A stretch of DNA of 64,000 nucleotides from NCBI RefSeq assembly GCF_005405885.1, contig NZ_BJFL01000015.1, positions 1 to 64,000 on the forward strand. The letters are read 5' to 3'. The position numbers were made by a program, and so were the translations under genes. Every line of letters starts with the position of its first letter. Positions within the stretch are counted from its first letter, which is position 1. This document shows positions 8,491-16,675 of the stretch, in pieces. The notes beneath the pieces are model-generated. The model saw only the letters and a program-made list of their open reading frames with translations, searched no databases and was not told where the DNA came from. This DNA is from Gandjariella thermophila. GTDB taxonomy: Bacteria; Actinomycetota; Actinomycetes; Mycobacteriales; Pseudonocardiaceae.

Positions 8491-9243
8491 TCAGTTGTTG
8501 TCGATGAACTGCTGGGCCAGCGCCCGGCCGCGGGCGACCGCGGCGGCGTGGTTCTCGATGGGCGACACCTTGGAGTTCTTGAACACGATGTAGGTGACCC
8601 CGGAGTCCACCCCGCCGTTGCTCGGGTCCGGGTTGATGCCCAGGGCCTTGGCGGTGGCGTAGGACGCCTCGCCGATGATGCCGCTGGGCCCCTCGTCGCC
8701 GAAGACGGCGTACTCGACGTGGCCGTTGTAGATCACCGCGACCACGTCGCCGCCCTGGAGGCCGGCCTTCTGGTAGTCCCACCTGCCGCTGGGTAGCGGG
8801 ATCACCACGTACGGCAGCTTCGCCGCGTTCAGCGGCCGGCCGTCGGACTGGTGGAACGAGGTGTCGGCCTGGAAGCAGCAGTCGGTGTTCTCGTTGCACT
8901 GCGACGTGCGCTGGCCGTCGCAGTCGATGTCCATGTCGGCCTTCCAGAAGTAGGCCCCGTTGGCGCCGCAGATCGCGACGGTGGCCGAGCCGGCGTCCTC
9001 GTCGGTCTTGTACTTGCCGTTCGAGACCTGGTTGCAGTTCTTGGTCTTGGCCAGCAACTGGCTGGCCGTCGGGGCGCCGTCGTCCGCCAGCGGCGCGGCC
9101 TGGACCGAGCCCGCGGTCGTGCCGGCGGCCGGGGAGGCGACCGCGGGTTGGGCGGCCGCGTGCGTCCAGGACGTGCCCAGCGCGGGTAAGACGGCGGCGC
9201 CCACGGTGACCAGCGCGGCCCCGAGCACCTTGATCCTGTTCAT
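8491..9243 (-). CDS. Secreted GH75 chitosanase
   Basis: The 250-residue protein has a signal peptide (MNRIKVLGAALVTVGAAVLP, cleavage near residue 31), a short Ala/Pro linker and a glycoside hydrolase family 75 domain. The catalytic region contains the acidic run DMDIDCDG (D103, D105, D107, D109) and the later FGDEGP with E184, matching the Asp and Glu catalytic residues known for GH75 endo-chitosanases. Several cysteines (QCNENTDCCF) suggest disulfides. It would cleave deacetylated chitin outside the cell to chito-oligosaccharides. It is monocistronic; a palindrome resembling the chitosanase operator of streptomycetes lies just upstream. The ATG at 9243 follows GAGG. Confidence 0.88.
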   Translation of the reverse strand: MNRIKVLGAALVTVGAAVLPALGTSWTHAAAQPAVASPAAGTTAGSVQAAPLADDGAPTASQLLAKTKNCNQVSNGKYKTDEDAGSATVAICGANGAYFWKADMDIDCDGQRTSQCNENTDCCFQADTSFHQSDGRPLNAAKLPYVVIPLPSGRWDYQKAGLQGGDVVAVIYNGHVEYAVFGDEGPSGIIGEASYATAKALGINPDPSNGGVDSGVTYIVFKNSKVSPIENHAAAVARGRALAQQFIDNN

Positions 9244-9258
9244 GCCACCTCGCCGAAA

Positions 9259-9279
9259 TTAGGAAAGTTACTTAACTAA
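9259..9279. promoter_or_regulatory. Palindrome resembling a chitosanase (CsnR-type) operator
   Basis: TTAGGAAAGTTACTTAA (9259-9275) differs at two positions from the palindrome TTAGGAAAGTTTCCTAA, recalled as the CsnR operator of Streptomyces chitosanase genes. Read to 9279 it also forms a 21-nt imperfect palindrome (TTAG..AAGT.ACTT..CTAA). It lies 16-36 bp upstream of the chitosanase start codon, a position suited to a repressor. Confidence 0.5.
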
Positions 9280-9357
9280 CTGCGGCGGCAGAGCAGAAAT
9301 ATGGTCCGCGCCGGGTCCGGCGTCAAGACCGGGCGGTGACGTTCGTCGGGATGGCCG

Positions 9358-10797
9358 TCATCGGTCGTTCCGGGCCGGATGGCGGACCCGTTGCCGCCGT
9401 TCGGCGCCGTGCGTGAACCCGGCCGCCTCGGTGCCGCGGATCGGCGCGGCCTGCCGCTCCAGCAGCGGCAGCGCCCGGCGCAGGTCGCCGATCAGCAGGT
9501 CGGCGAGATCGTGGGTGAAGCCGTTGCGCACCACGATGCGCAGCGCCGCCAGGTCCTCCCGGTGCGCGGGGAAGGTGTAGGCGGGCACCAGCCAGCCGCT
9601 TTCGCGCAGCGCGGCCGACACGTCGAACACGGAGAAGTCGCGCACCTGCTCGTCCAGGGTGAACGCGAACACCGGCAGGTCACAGCCGTTGGTCAGCAGC
9701 CGGAAGGGACCGAGCCGGGCGATCCGCTCAGCCAGGGACATGGCCACCTCCCGGCAGGACTGCTGCACCCGCCGGTAGCCGTCGAAGCCCAGCCGGACGA
9801 AGTTGTAGTACTGGGCGACGACCGGGGCCCCGGGTCTGGAGAAGTTCAGCGCGAAGGTCGGCATGTCGCCGCCGAGGTAGTTCACCCGCAGCACCAGGTC
9901 CTCGGGCAGGGCCTCGGGGTCCCGCCACACCACCCAGCCGACGCCCGGGTAGACCAGCCCGTACTTGTGACCGGAGGTGTTGATCGACGCCACCCGGTGC
10001 AACCGGAAGTCCCATTCCAGGTCCGGGTCGCAGAACGGGGCGACCATCGCGCCGGAGGCGCCGTCCACGTGCACCGGCACGTCCAGCCCGGTGTGCCGGT
10101 GCAGCTCGTCCAGCGCGGCACAGATCTCCGCGACCGGCTCGTAGCTGCCGTCGAAGGTGGACCCCATGACGGTGACGATGCCGATGGTGTTCTCGTCGCA
10201 GTGCGCCACCGCCTCCTCGGCGCCGAGGTGCAGCCGGCAGCCCTCCACGGGCACCAGGCGTGGCTCAACGTCCCAGTAGTTGGCGAACTTGTCCCAGCAG
10301 ACCTGCACGTTCGCGCCCATCACCAGATTGGGGCGCTCGGTGGGCCTGCCGGCCGCCCGGCGGGCGTGCTGCCAGCGGCGCTTCAGCGCCAGCCCGGCGA
10401 GCATGCACGCCTCGCTCGACCCGGTGGTGGAGCAGCCGGGTGCGGCGGCCGGATCCGGGGCGTTCCACAGTTCGGCGAGCATGTGCACGCACCGTGACTC
10501 CAGGTCCGCGGTGCGCGGGTACTCGTCCCTGTCGACGATGTTCTTGTCGAGTGTTTCCGCCATCAGCCGCTGGGCCTGCGGCTCCATCCAGGTGGTGACG
10601 AACGTGGCGAGGTTCAGCCTGGCGTTGCCGTCCAGCATCAGCTCGTCGTGGACGAGCTGGTAGGCCACCTCCGGATCGACGCCCCCGAACGCCAACCGGT
10701 CGCGCGGCACCCGGACCGGCTCCCTGGTGAAGAGCGGGTTGACCGAGACCTCGGCACGAGGGTGCGCGCGATCGTATGTCGGATGTGACAGGGGCAT
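9358..10797 (-). CDS. gadB: Glutamate decarboxylase (PLP-dependent)
   Basis: This 479-residue group II decarboxylase converts L-glutamate to GABA and CO2 while consuming a proton. The PLP-binding lysine lies in NTSGHKYG, the PLP-stacking region in HVDGASGAMVAPF, and the GAD signature in GCSTTGSSEACMLAGL. Length and N-terminus (SVNPLFTREP) match bacterial GAD. The ATG at 10797 was preferred over one seven codons upstream because the family starts near MPLSHPTYD and AGGG lies before it. No glutamate/GABA antiporter gene is next to it, so a full acid-resistance pair is not present here; a role in GABA metabolism is equally possible. Confidence 0.92.
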   Translation of the reverse strand: MPLSHPTYDRAHPRAEVSVNPLFTREPVRVPRDRLAFGGVDPEVAYQLVHDELMLDGNARLNLATFVTTWMEPQAQRLMAETLDKNIVDRDEYPRTADLESRCVHMLAELWNAPDPAAAPGCSTTGSSEACMLAGLALKRRWQHARRAAGRPTERPNLVMGANVQVCWDKFANYWDVEPRLVPVEGCRLHLGAEEAVAHCDENTIGIVTVMGSTFDGSYEPVAEICAALDELHRHTGLDVPVHVDGASGAMVAPFCDPDLEWDFRLHRVASINTSGHKYGLVYPGVGWVVWRDPEALPEDLVLRVNYLGGDMPTFALNFSRPGAPVVAQYYNFVRLGFDGYRRVQQSCREVAMSLAERIARLGPFRLLTNGCDLPVFAFTLDEQVRDFSVFDVSAALRESGWLVPAYTFPAHREDLAALRIVVRNGFTHDLADLLIGDLRRALPLLERQAAPIRGTEAAGFTHGAERRQRVRHPARNDR

Positions 10798-11063
10798 GCG
10801 AGCGACCCTAACGACCACGGGTCGGCACGGCCGGGCGAGCGAAGCGGGCGAATGCGACCTTCAACCGGACGAGCGAGCGCGGCCACCGTGCGAAGCAACC
10901 GGAACCGCCCGAACCGGCGACCGCCCGGACGGATGACCGTTCCGCCCGGCGGCATCCCGCGGTTCACCCGCTGCGGATGAGACGTCCCGGCGTTTCCGCT
11001 GGTGGACTGGGTTGAAGGGAGGGTGCCACGCGCGCGGATGTCGAGTGTCGAGGAGGCACGACC

Positions 11064-11615
11064 ATGGCGGATCTGATCGCAATCGGGTACGACGACGAGG
11101 CCACCGCGGCGCGGGCCGCGGACGAGGCCCGGCGGCTGGCGCGGGATCTCATCATCCAGCCGGACGCCATCGCGGTGATCGTGCGGGACAAGGAGGGCAG
11201 GTTCCACGTCACGACCAGCCACCATCCGGTCGGTTCGGGTGCGGTGTGGGGAATGTTCTGGGGCATGCTCTTCGGGCTGCTGTTCTTCGTCCCCTTCTTC
11301 GGCCTGGCCGTCGGCGCGGGCCTGGGCGCGCTGATGGGCAAGATCGCCAAGTCCGGCATCGACCGCGAGTTCCAGGAGCAGGTGCGGGAGATGGTGAAGC
11401 CGGGAACGTCCGCGCTGTTCCTCATGGTGGAGAAGGTCACCCCGGACAAGGCGGTCGAGGCGTTGCGGCAGTACGGCGGCACGGTGCTGAAGACGTCGCT
11501 GAGCAGGGAGGGCGAGCAGCAACTCCAGGACGCGCTGCACGGCGGCGAGGCCAAGGTGCCGGAGCCGACGCCGGCTCCGGGTGCGGAGACGCCGACCCGG
11601 ACCCAGCGGAGCTGA
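11064..11615 (+). CDS. DUF1269-family membrane protein
   Basis: The 183-residue protein begins with a cytoplasmic ferredoxin-like segment (ADLIAIGYDDEATAARAADE), then has a glycine-rich hydrophobic hairpin at about 55-93 (VWGMFWGMLFGLLFFVPFFG), then the conserved FQEQVREMVKPGTSALFLMVE and a short Pro-rich tail. This is the DUF1269 domain found in many actinobacteria, often near stress genes; its biochemical function is not known. A GAGGAGG-like site precedes the ATG. It is divergent from glutamate decarboxylase (266-bp gap), so a shared stress promoter region is possible but not shown. Confidence 0.8.
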   Translation: MADLIAIGYDDEATAARAADEARRLARDLIIQPDAIAVIVRDKEGRFHVTTSHHPVGSGAVWGMFWGMLFGLLFFVPFFGLAVGAGLGALMGKIAKSGIDREFQEQVREMVKPGTSALFLMVEKVTPDKAVEALRQYGGTVLKTSLSREGEQQLQDALHGGEAKVPEPTPAPGAETPTRTQRS

Positions 11616-11772
11616 TCATCGGCGTTGCGCATGCCGTTCATTGTTGGGGCCCGCCGCCGCCGTGCGGCGGGCTTCGACCGGGTGAACCCGCGCCGCGGCG
11701 GCCGCCACCAGGCAGAACGCCGGCGGGTTCACCTCGTGCGGGCGTGTCGGCCCTGGCCTGCGGGCCGGGTGG

Positions 11773-12078
11773 TCAGCCGCGCAGAATCCGGGCCTTCGCG
11801 GCGGCGAACTCCTCGTCGGTGAGGGCGCCGCGACGGTACATCGCGTCCAGGCGGGCCAACTGGTCCAGGATGGACGGTGTCGGCTGCTCGGGCACTCCCG
11901 CCGCGCGGGCCGGTTGCCCCTCCGACCCGGACTCCGAAGTGGACGCCGCGGTGGCCGTTGTGGACCCGCCCGCCGACCCGGTGTCCGGTGTGGACGCTGC
12001 CGGGATTCTCCTGCCCGGGTGGTGGCCGCCGCCCACGGCGGCGGCGCGCAGCACGGGTCGTCGCCGGTAGATGGTCAT
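11773..12078 (-). CDS. SHOCT-domain small protein
   Basis: The 101-residue protein has a basic N-terminus (MTIYRRRPVLRAAAVGG), a disordered Ser/Thr/Gly-rich middle, and a C-terminal SHOCT motif: LDQLARLDAMYRRGALTDEEFAAAKARIL. SHOCT domains are short oligomerisation modules at the ends of actinobacterial membrane or regulatory proteins. A GGAGG precedes the ATG. It is the second gene of an operon with a carboxymuconolactone-decarboxylase-like gene (11-bp gap). No catalytic role can be read. Confidence 0.72.
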   Translation of the reverse strand: MTIYRRRPVLRAAAVGGGHHPGRRIPAASTPDTGSAGGSTTATAASTSESGSEGQPARAAGVPEQPTPSILDQLARLDAMYRRGALTDEEFAAAKARILRG

Positions 12079-12089
12079 GGTGCCTCCGA

Positions 12090-12461
12090 TCAGGAGAACT
12101 CCTCGCCGCCGGGGAGGGAGAGGCCGAGGGCGAGCGCGATCTCCGGGGCGGCGGCGACCACCTTCGGCATGCCGACCTGCGAGGCGACCGCGCGCAGCAC
12201 GCCGAGCATGTCCGCCGGGGCTACTCCGGCCTCCAGCGCCTGCGGGATCTGCCCCAGGTAGGACGCCGGCGGCGCGTCGAGCGCGATCAACACCGCGATC
12301 CGGACCAGGGCGAAGGTCCGCGCATCCAGCCCGCTGCCGGCCCGATCCTCGGCGCGTGCCTGCTCGGCCGGCCGCAGCACGCCGAGGTCGCCGGCGGACA
12401 GCCTGGCCAACGCCTCGCGGGTGGGCTGATCGACCTCGACGGTGGGGGTGTGCGCGGTCAT
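12090..12461 (-). CDS. Carboxymuconolactone decarboxylase (CMD)-fold protein
   Basis: The 123-residue protein has an AhpD/CMD-type helical core: DARTFALVRIAVLIALDAPPASYLGQIPQALEAGV, then MLGVLRAVASQVGMPKVVAAAPEIALALG. It lacks the CxxC peroxidase pair of AhpD, so thiol peroxidase activity is unlikely. Similar actinobacterial proteins are uncharacterised. The ATG at 12461 follows GGAGG with 5-bp spacing. It forms an operon with the SHOCT protein and is a paralogue of the protein at 24213-24620; both share the VALDAxPxSYL core. It is not part of the pca pathway, which has its own pcaC. Confidence 0.75.
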   Translation of the reverse strand: MTAHTPTVEVDQPTREALARLSAGDLGVLRPAEQARAEDRAGSGLDARTFALVRIAVLIALDAPPASYLGQIPQALEAGVAPADMLGVLRAVASQVGMPKVVAAAPEIALALGLSLPGGEEFS

Positions 12462-12767
12462 GCGTACCTCCATCCTCCGCGGGTACGAGTACGGCCCCGG
12501 CACGGAAAGTTCGGAGTGCCCGGTGGCCACCGCGAGTTCCGTGGCCCGGCGCCGGCCGGGCCGTCACGGGGAGACCGCCGCCCTCACGCTGCGCCGCCGC
12601 CGGCGAGCGGCACATCACCCGCGCCGGGTGAATCCCCCGGTGGGCCGCACATCACCGACGGCGCGACGACGGTCGGTCCCAGCGCGGGCACGCTGACGGA
12701 CCCCCGGGGGCACAGGAACCCGGGGGTCAGCATGGGTTCGATCACTCGGCGCGACGCTCGCGGCGAC

Positions 12768-13009
12768 CGGTCCACCGAACCGGCGGACGGCCAGGGCCAG
12801 CGTTTCCAGGAGTTCCGCCAGCGTTGTCAGCTCCGCGCTGCTGATCGCAGCCACAGGCACCGGTGTGTGGCGTCGGCGATGACCCACTCCGCCTCCCGCG
12901 GCCACACCGCGAGCGTGCGCGCGTCGGGCGTCGGTGGTCGCTCCGGCGCGATGTCCGTTCCTCTCACGGCTGTTGACCTCCGGCCGGCCCCGTTGGTGTT
13001 TGGCTCCAC
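12768..13009 (-). pseudogene. Degraded small hypothetical gene next to XRE remnant
   Basis: Two overlapping reverse-strand frames look coding in succession. The first begins at 13009 and includes LAVWPREAEWVIADATH; a one-base shift near 12850 then continues as PVPVAAISSAELTTLAELLETLALAVRRF. Together they would make one short, helix-rich protein, but no intact frame exists. Its position, divergent from a decayed XRE regulator, suggests a small partner protein. Function unknown; the limits are approximate. The rest of 12462-13095 holds nothing recognisable. Confidence 0.35.
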
Positions 13010-13095
13010 ACCGTGGCTGTGGCAGCTACAGCTACACCAGTGCTCCTTTCGGGTGGCCTTTGTCGGCCCCCGCCGGACACGAGAGGATGTGTTGC

Positions 13096-13693
13096 ATGCC
13101 TGCTAACACCTCGCCACGCGCGCCGCGCTGTCGGCGGCGTTACGCGAGGCACGGAAGGCCAGCGGCATCGGCGTGCGTGAGTTGGATCGTCTCCTGTCCA
13201 TCTCACCGACGGAAATATCCCACTGGGAGAACGGGCACCAAACGCCGAAACTGGAAACCGTGGCGGTGATACTCGCGGCCATTCGGACTTCTCCGGAAGA
13301 GCGGGAACGGATCCTCGACCTGGCGCGCAACGAGAGCGAACCGAATTGGCTCACGGTGGGCATGAACGGCATCCCTCAGCAACTCGCGGGCGTGGTCGAG
13401 CATGAGCGGGCAGCTTCTCGGCTCACCGACTGCCATGCGTCCGAACATCACGATCCGCGTGATACCAGTTGGATACTGGTTGGCATCCGGGTGTGGCCGG
13501 GCCGTTCGTACTCTTTGAGTTTCCTCGCGCCTCACCCGTTGTCTGTTTCGAGCCCCACAGTTCCGGGGCGTTCGTCCCCACAGAACACGACGTGACGGAG
13601 TATCGAAGGGCGATTGAATGGCTCCGTCGGATAGCGAAGACCCGGAAGACTCCTGCGACTTCCTGCCCACCGTCGTTCGAGAATTGGAGGTAG
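13096..13693 (+). pseudogene. Decayed XRE-family regulator (DUF5753 type)
   Basis: Pieces of one regulator occur in three frames. The ATG at 13096 (MPANTSPRA) breaks frame at once. The HTH continues in another frame as ALREARKASGIGVRELDRLL and ISPTEISHWENG, then LAGVVEHERAASRLT. About 90 residues are then missing, followed by NITIRVIPVG and, in a further frame, GWHPGVAGPFVLFEF and VTEYRRAIEWLRR of the DUF5753 domain. Intact relatives are about 270-290 residues long. They pair with DUF397 proteins in actinobacterial developmental and antibiotic control (WhiJ/AbaA-like systems). This copy cannot make a normal protein. Confidence 0.85.
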
Positions 13694-13700
13694 CAGCGTC

Positions 13701-13873
13701 GTGAACGCATACCGTTGGCGAAAGTCAAGCCGTTCCAGCCTCAACGCTCCTGCGTTGAGGTTTCCGGCACGCTGGACGCGATCCGTGACAGCAAGAATCC
13801 CACCGGCCCCGTGCTGCGGGCGGACGTGACCGCGCTGGTGCGGGCCGTGAAGGCGGGCAAGCTGGACCGCTGA
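13701..13873 (+). pseudogene. Frameshifted DUF397 protein
   Basis: A GTG at 13701, preceded by GGAGG (13686-13690), opens the DUF397 hallmark YRWRKSSRSSLNA. A one-base shift at about 13745-13755 is needed to continue as CVEVSGTLDAIRDSKNPTGP and VLRADVTALVRAVKAG to the TGA at 13873. DUF397 proteins are the small partners of XRE/DUF5753 regulators, and this one directly follows the decayed regulator. Both members of the pair are therefore lost. Confidence 0.82.
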
Positions 13874-13966
13874 GCAGCCGAGCGGCGCGGCGAACCCCCG
13901 GCCATGGTGGCCGGATCGCGTCTCGGCGCTCTGGGTGCTCCGGCCGGCGGAGAGCACAATGCGGGC

Positions 13967-14179
13967 ATGTGCCGGAGCATCAAGACGCTGCGCCCGCCGT
14001 ACGCGGAGAGCGTCACCGAGACCGACATCCGCGCCGCCGCCCTGCAGTACGTGCGCAAGGTGTCGGGCTTCCGCCGGCCGGCCGCGCACAACGCGGCGGC
14101 CTTCGACCGGGCCGTGGCCGAGATCGAGCGGGCGACCGCCGAGTTGCTGGCCGCGATCGAGGTGCGCGGCGCCCGCTGA
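13967..14179 (+). CDS. DUF2277 family protein
   Basis: The 70-residue protein starts MCRSIKTLRPPY, the invariant opening of DUF2277 (COG5552), and continues ATEVDIRAAALQYVRKVSGF-like (here ETDIRAAALQYVRKVSGFRRP) and a helical tail. The ATG at 13967 is fixed by this N-terminus. DUF2277 is widespread in actinobacteria and some other phyla, with no known activity. It is a lone intact gene between the decayed XRE module and the LytS operon. Confidence 0.85.
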   Translation: MCRSIKTLRPPYAESVTETDIRAAALQYVRKVSGFRRPAAHNAAAFDRAVAEIERATAELLAAIEVRGAR

Positions 14180-14354
14180 TGGCCGCTACCCGGGGTGCCC
14201 ACCACCGGCACGCGGCTGGCACGCCCCGGTTGAGGAGGCGCACGCGTGCTCCGATTCGCCGGGCCAGGCGGCGACCGGTCGCCGGCCGGGTGGACCGCGA
14301 CGTGCACGGACGGCCGGTTTCGCCTGACGAACGGCCGACCGTCAGGGTTACGGT

Positions 14355-15461
14355 GTGTCTCGAGCAACTGTCTCGGGAGCTGCGGTGGCGGTACCAGCGG
14401 ACAACGAGGTCGGCCGGGAGCGACCCTGGCGGCTGTTCGCGCGCGCCGAGCCGGCGGCCACCCTGGCCGCCGCGCGCCGCGTCGCGCGGCAACTCGCCGA
14501 GGGTCTCACCGGCCCGCGGGCTCGCTCGGCCGCCCGTGCCCTGCGCCGCCTGCTCGGCGTGCCCGCGGTCGGTCTCGCCGACCTGTCCGGCGCGGCCGAG
14601 TGGGGTGGGCGCCTGCCCGCCGCCGGCGAGGTCACCGCACTGATCGAGACCGTGCTGCGCACGGAGAACCAGGCGGGGAAGCCGCCGCTGGTCGCGTACC
14701 CGCTGCACGTGCACGACGAGCTGGCCGGGGTGTTGCTGATCGCCGGCACGCCCCAGCCCGCCGCGGTGCGCGAGACGGTGGGCTGGGTGGCCGAGGCGCT
14801 CGAGCGCGCCCGGCTGGACGCCTCCGCCGACAAGGCCGCCCAGGCCGAGCTGCGGGCCCTGCGCGCGGAGATCTCCCCGCACTTCGTCTACAACGCGCTC
14901 ACCGTGATCGCGTCGCTGGTCAGCTCCGACCCGGACCGGGCGAGGGAACTCATGCTCGACTTCGCCGACTACAACCGGTACAGCCTGGCTCGGCACGGTG
15001 AGTTCACCACGGTGGCCGAGGAGTTCCACGCCATCGAGGCGTACCTGGCCCTGCAGCGCGCGGTACTCGCTGACCGGCTGCGCGTGCAGGTACGGGTCGC
15101 GCCGGAGGTGCTCGCCGTGCCCGTGCCCTACCTGGTGCTCCAGCCTCTGGTGGAGAACGCGGTGCGGCACGGCATCGAGCCCCGGTCGACGGCCGGGCTG
15201 GTCCAGGTGCGCGGTGAGGCCGAGGGCAACGACTGCGTGATCAGTGTGGAGGACGACGGCGTGGGCATGGAGCCGGAACGGGCGGCGGCCATCCTTGCCG
15301 GGCAGGGTGATCCGGGCAGCGTTGGACTGGTCAATGTGGACCGTCGACTGCGGACGGTCTATGGCGCGTGGTACGGGCTGGTGGTGGAGACCGCGGCGGG
15401 CGCGGGAACCCGCGTGGTGGTGCGGGTACCGCGGTTCCAGCCGGGGGTGCTGGCGCGATGA
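14355..15461 (+). CDS. Soluble LytS-type sensor histidine kinase
   Basis: The 368-residue kinase has no transmembrane helix. An N-terminal GAF-like sensor segment (about 50-165) is followed by the LytS-type His_kinase motif LRAEISPHFVYNALTVIASL, and an ATPase domain with VENAVRHGIEP (N-box), VEDDGVGM and GSVGLVNVDRRL. Family members such as BtsS and YpdA of E. coli sense pyruvate, but through membrane domains absent here. Its stop overlaps the LytTR regulator (ATGA), and two symporters follow, so it probably senses a cytoplasmic cue linked to carboxylate uptake. The GTG start is uncertain by up to about ten codons. Confidence 0.86.
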   Translation: MSRATVSGAAVAVPADNEVGRERPWRLFARAEPAATLAAARRVARQLAEGLTGPRARSAARALRRLLGVPAVGLADLSGAAEWGGRLPAAGEVTALIETVLRTENQAGKPPLVAYPLHVHDELAGVLLIAGTPQPAAVRETVGWVAEALERARLDASADKAAQAELRALRAEISPHFVYNALTVIASLVSSDPDRARELMLDFADYNRYSLARHGEFTTVAEEFHAIEAYLALQRAVLADRLRVQVRVAPEVLAVPVPYLVLQPLVENAVRHGIEPRSTAGLVQVRGEAEGNDCVISVEDDGVGMEPERAAAILAGQGDPGSVGLVNVDRRLRTVYGAWYGLVVETAAGAGTRVVVRVPRFQPGVLAR

Positions 15462-16249
15462 CCGGGACCGCGCCGCTGCGGGTGCTCGCCGTCGACGACG
15501 TCCCACCGGCGCTCGACGAGCTGTGCCGGCTGCTGCGGCAGGCCCCCGAGGTGGGCGAGGTGGTCGCCGCGCAGGACCCGGTGAGCGCGCTGCGCCTGAT
15601 CCAGGGCGAGCGGTTCGACGCGGTGTTCCTGGACATCGCGATGCCCGCGCTGAACGGGCTGGAGTTGGCCTCGCTGCTGGCCAAGCTGGCCGAGCCGCCG
15701 GTGATCGTGTTCGTCACCGCGTACGACCGGCACGCGGTGGCCGCGTACGGCATCGGCGCGGTTGACTACCTGCTCAAGCCGGTGCGGGCGGAACGGCTCG
15801 CCGACGCGCTGGCCAGGGCGTCCACCATCGTCTCCGCACGCGGTGAGACCACGCCGGACGAGCCCGGGCCGGTGCCGGCCATGGCCGCACTGCCGGTGGA
15901 GACCGGTGGGCGCACCTACTACGTCCGGCGCGCGGATGTCGCCTTCGTCGAGGCGCACGGCGACTACGTTCGGTTGCACACCCGGTCCGGAGTGCACCTG
16001 GTTCGGATGGCCATCTCCAAGCTGGCCGAGTACTGGGAATCCGCCGGCTTCGTCCGGGTGCACCGCGGCTTCCTGGTCGCGCTCACCGCGGTCCGCGAGC
16101 TGCGCAGCGACTCCAGCGGCGGCCTGCTCGCGCACACCGACCTCGGTGACGTCCCGGTCAGCCGCCGGCACGCCCGGGAGCTGCGCGAGGCGCTGCTGCA
16201 GGCGGCGCAGCGCGGGGAGCTCGGCAGGTTCGAGCGGAGGGCCCGGTGA
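15458..16249 (+). CDS. LytTR-family response regulator
   Basis: The 263-residue regulator has a receiver domain with VDD, phosphoacceptor D in FLDIAMPALNGLE, and K in LLKPVRAERL. A C-terminal LytTR DNA-binding domain follows (TYYVRRADVAFVEAHGDYVR, VHRGFLVALTAV, VPVSRRHARELR). The ATG at 15458 overlaps the kinase stop. LytTR regulators bind paired direct repeats upstream of target genes; in E. coli, BtsR and YpdB activate pyruvate transporters. Here the nearest target is the downstream symporter set, a parallel architecture with a different transporter family. Confidence 0.91.
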   Translation: MTGTAPLRVLAVDDVPPALDELCRLLRQAPEVGEVVAAQDPVSALRLIQGERFDAVFLDIAMPALNGLELASLLAKLAEPPVIVFVTAYDRHAVAAYGIGAVDYLLKPVRAERLADALARASTIVSARGETTPDEPGPVPAMAALPVETGGRTYYVRRADVAFVEAHGDYVRLHTRSGVHLVRMAISKLAEYWESAGFVRVHRGFLVALTAVRELRSDSSGGLLAHTDLGDVPVSRRHARELREALLQAAQRGELGRFERRAR

Positions 16250-16596
16250 ACCGCGGCAGGCGGGTGGCGGTGACGAGTCCGCAGACACGCCTCGCCCACG
16301 CGCGGCGGCGGTCCCGCGGGCGGTGGCGTCCCACGCCGTTGCCGCCGGAGGACGCCGAGCGAGCCGCCCTGCTGTACCTGCGCCAGCGTCGCCGCGCGGT
16401 CGGCGCACTGCTGCTGCTGTTCGCCCTGCTGCTGGGCCTGCCGCTGGTGCTGGCGGTGTTCCCCGGGCCGGATTCCGTGCGGCTGCTGGGCGTTCCGCTG
16501 TCCTGGCTGGCGCTCGCCCTGCTGCCGTACCCGATGCTGCTCGGCCTGGCCCGCTGGCAACTGCGCCGCGCCGAGGACGCCGAGGAGAGGCGATGA
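16246..16596 (+). CDS. Small two-helix membrane protein, symporter-associated
   Basis: The 116-residue protein has a basic N-terminus, then a helical cytoplasmic start (PPEDAERAALLYLRQRRRAV) and two membrane helices at about 52-70 and 80-100, ending in a charged tail. It overlaps the LytTR gene stop (GTGA) and precedes a sodium/solute symporter, the same position that DUF485 proteins hold beside ActP-like symporters. It is likely an accessory subunit; direct DUF485 sequence likeness is weak, so this rests on topology and context. Confidence 0.7.
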   Translation: MNRGRRVAVTSPQTRLAHARRRSRGRWRPTPLPPEDAERAALLYLRQRRRAVGALLLLFALLLGLPLVLAVFPGPDSVRLLGVPLSWLALALLPYPMLLGLARWQLRRAEDAEERR

Positions 16597-16675
16597 GAGC
16601 CGCTCCGCGGGGCCCGGGCGTGCGCGCCGCGCAGCGCGGCGGCCCGGGTGCCCCGCGGGGAGCCGTGGAGCGACC

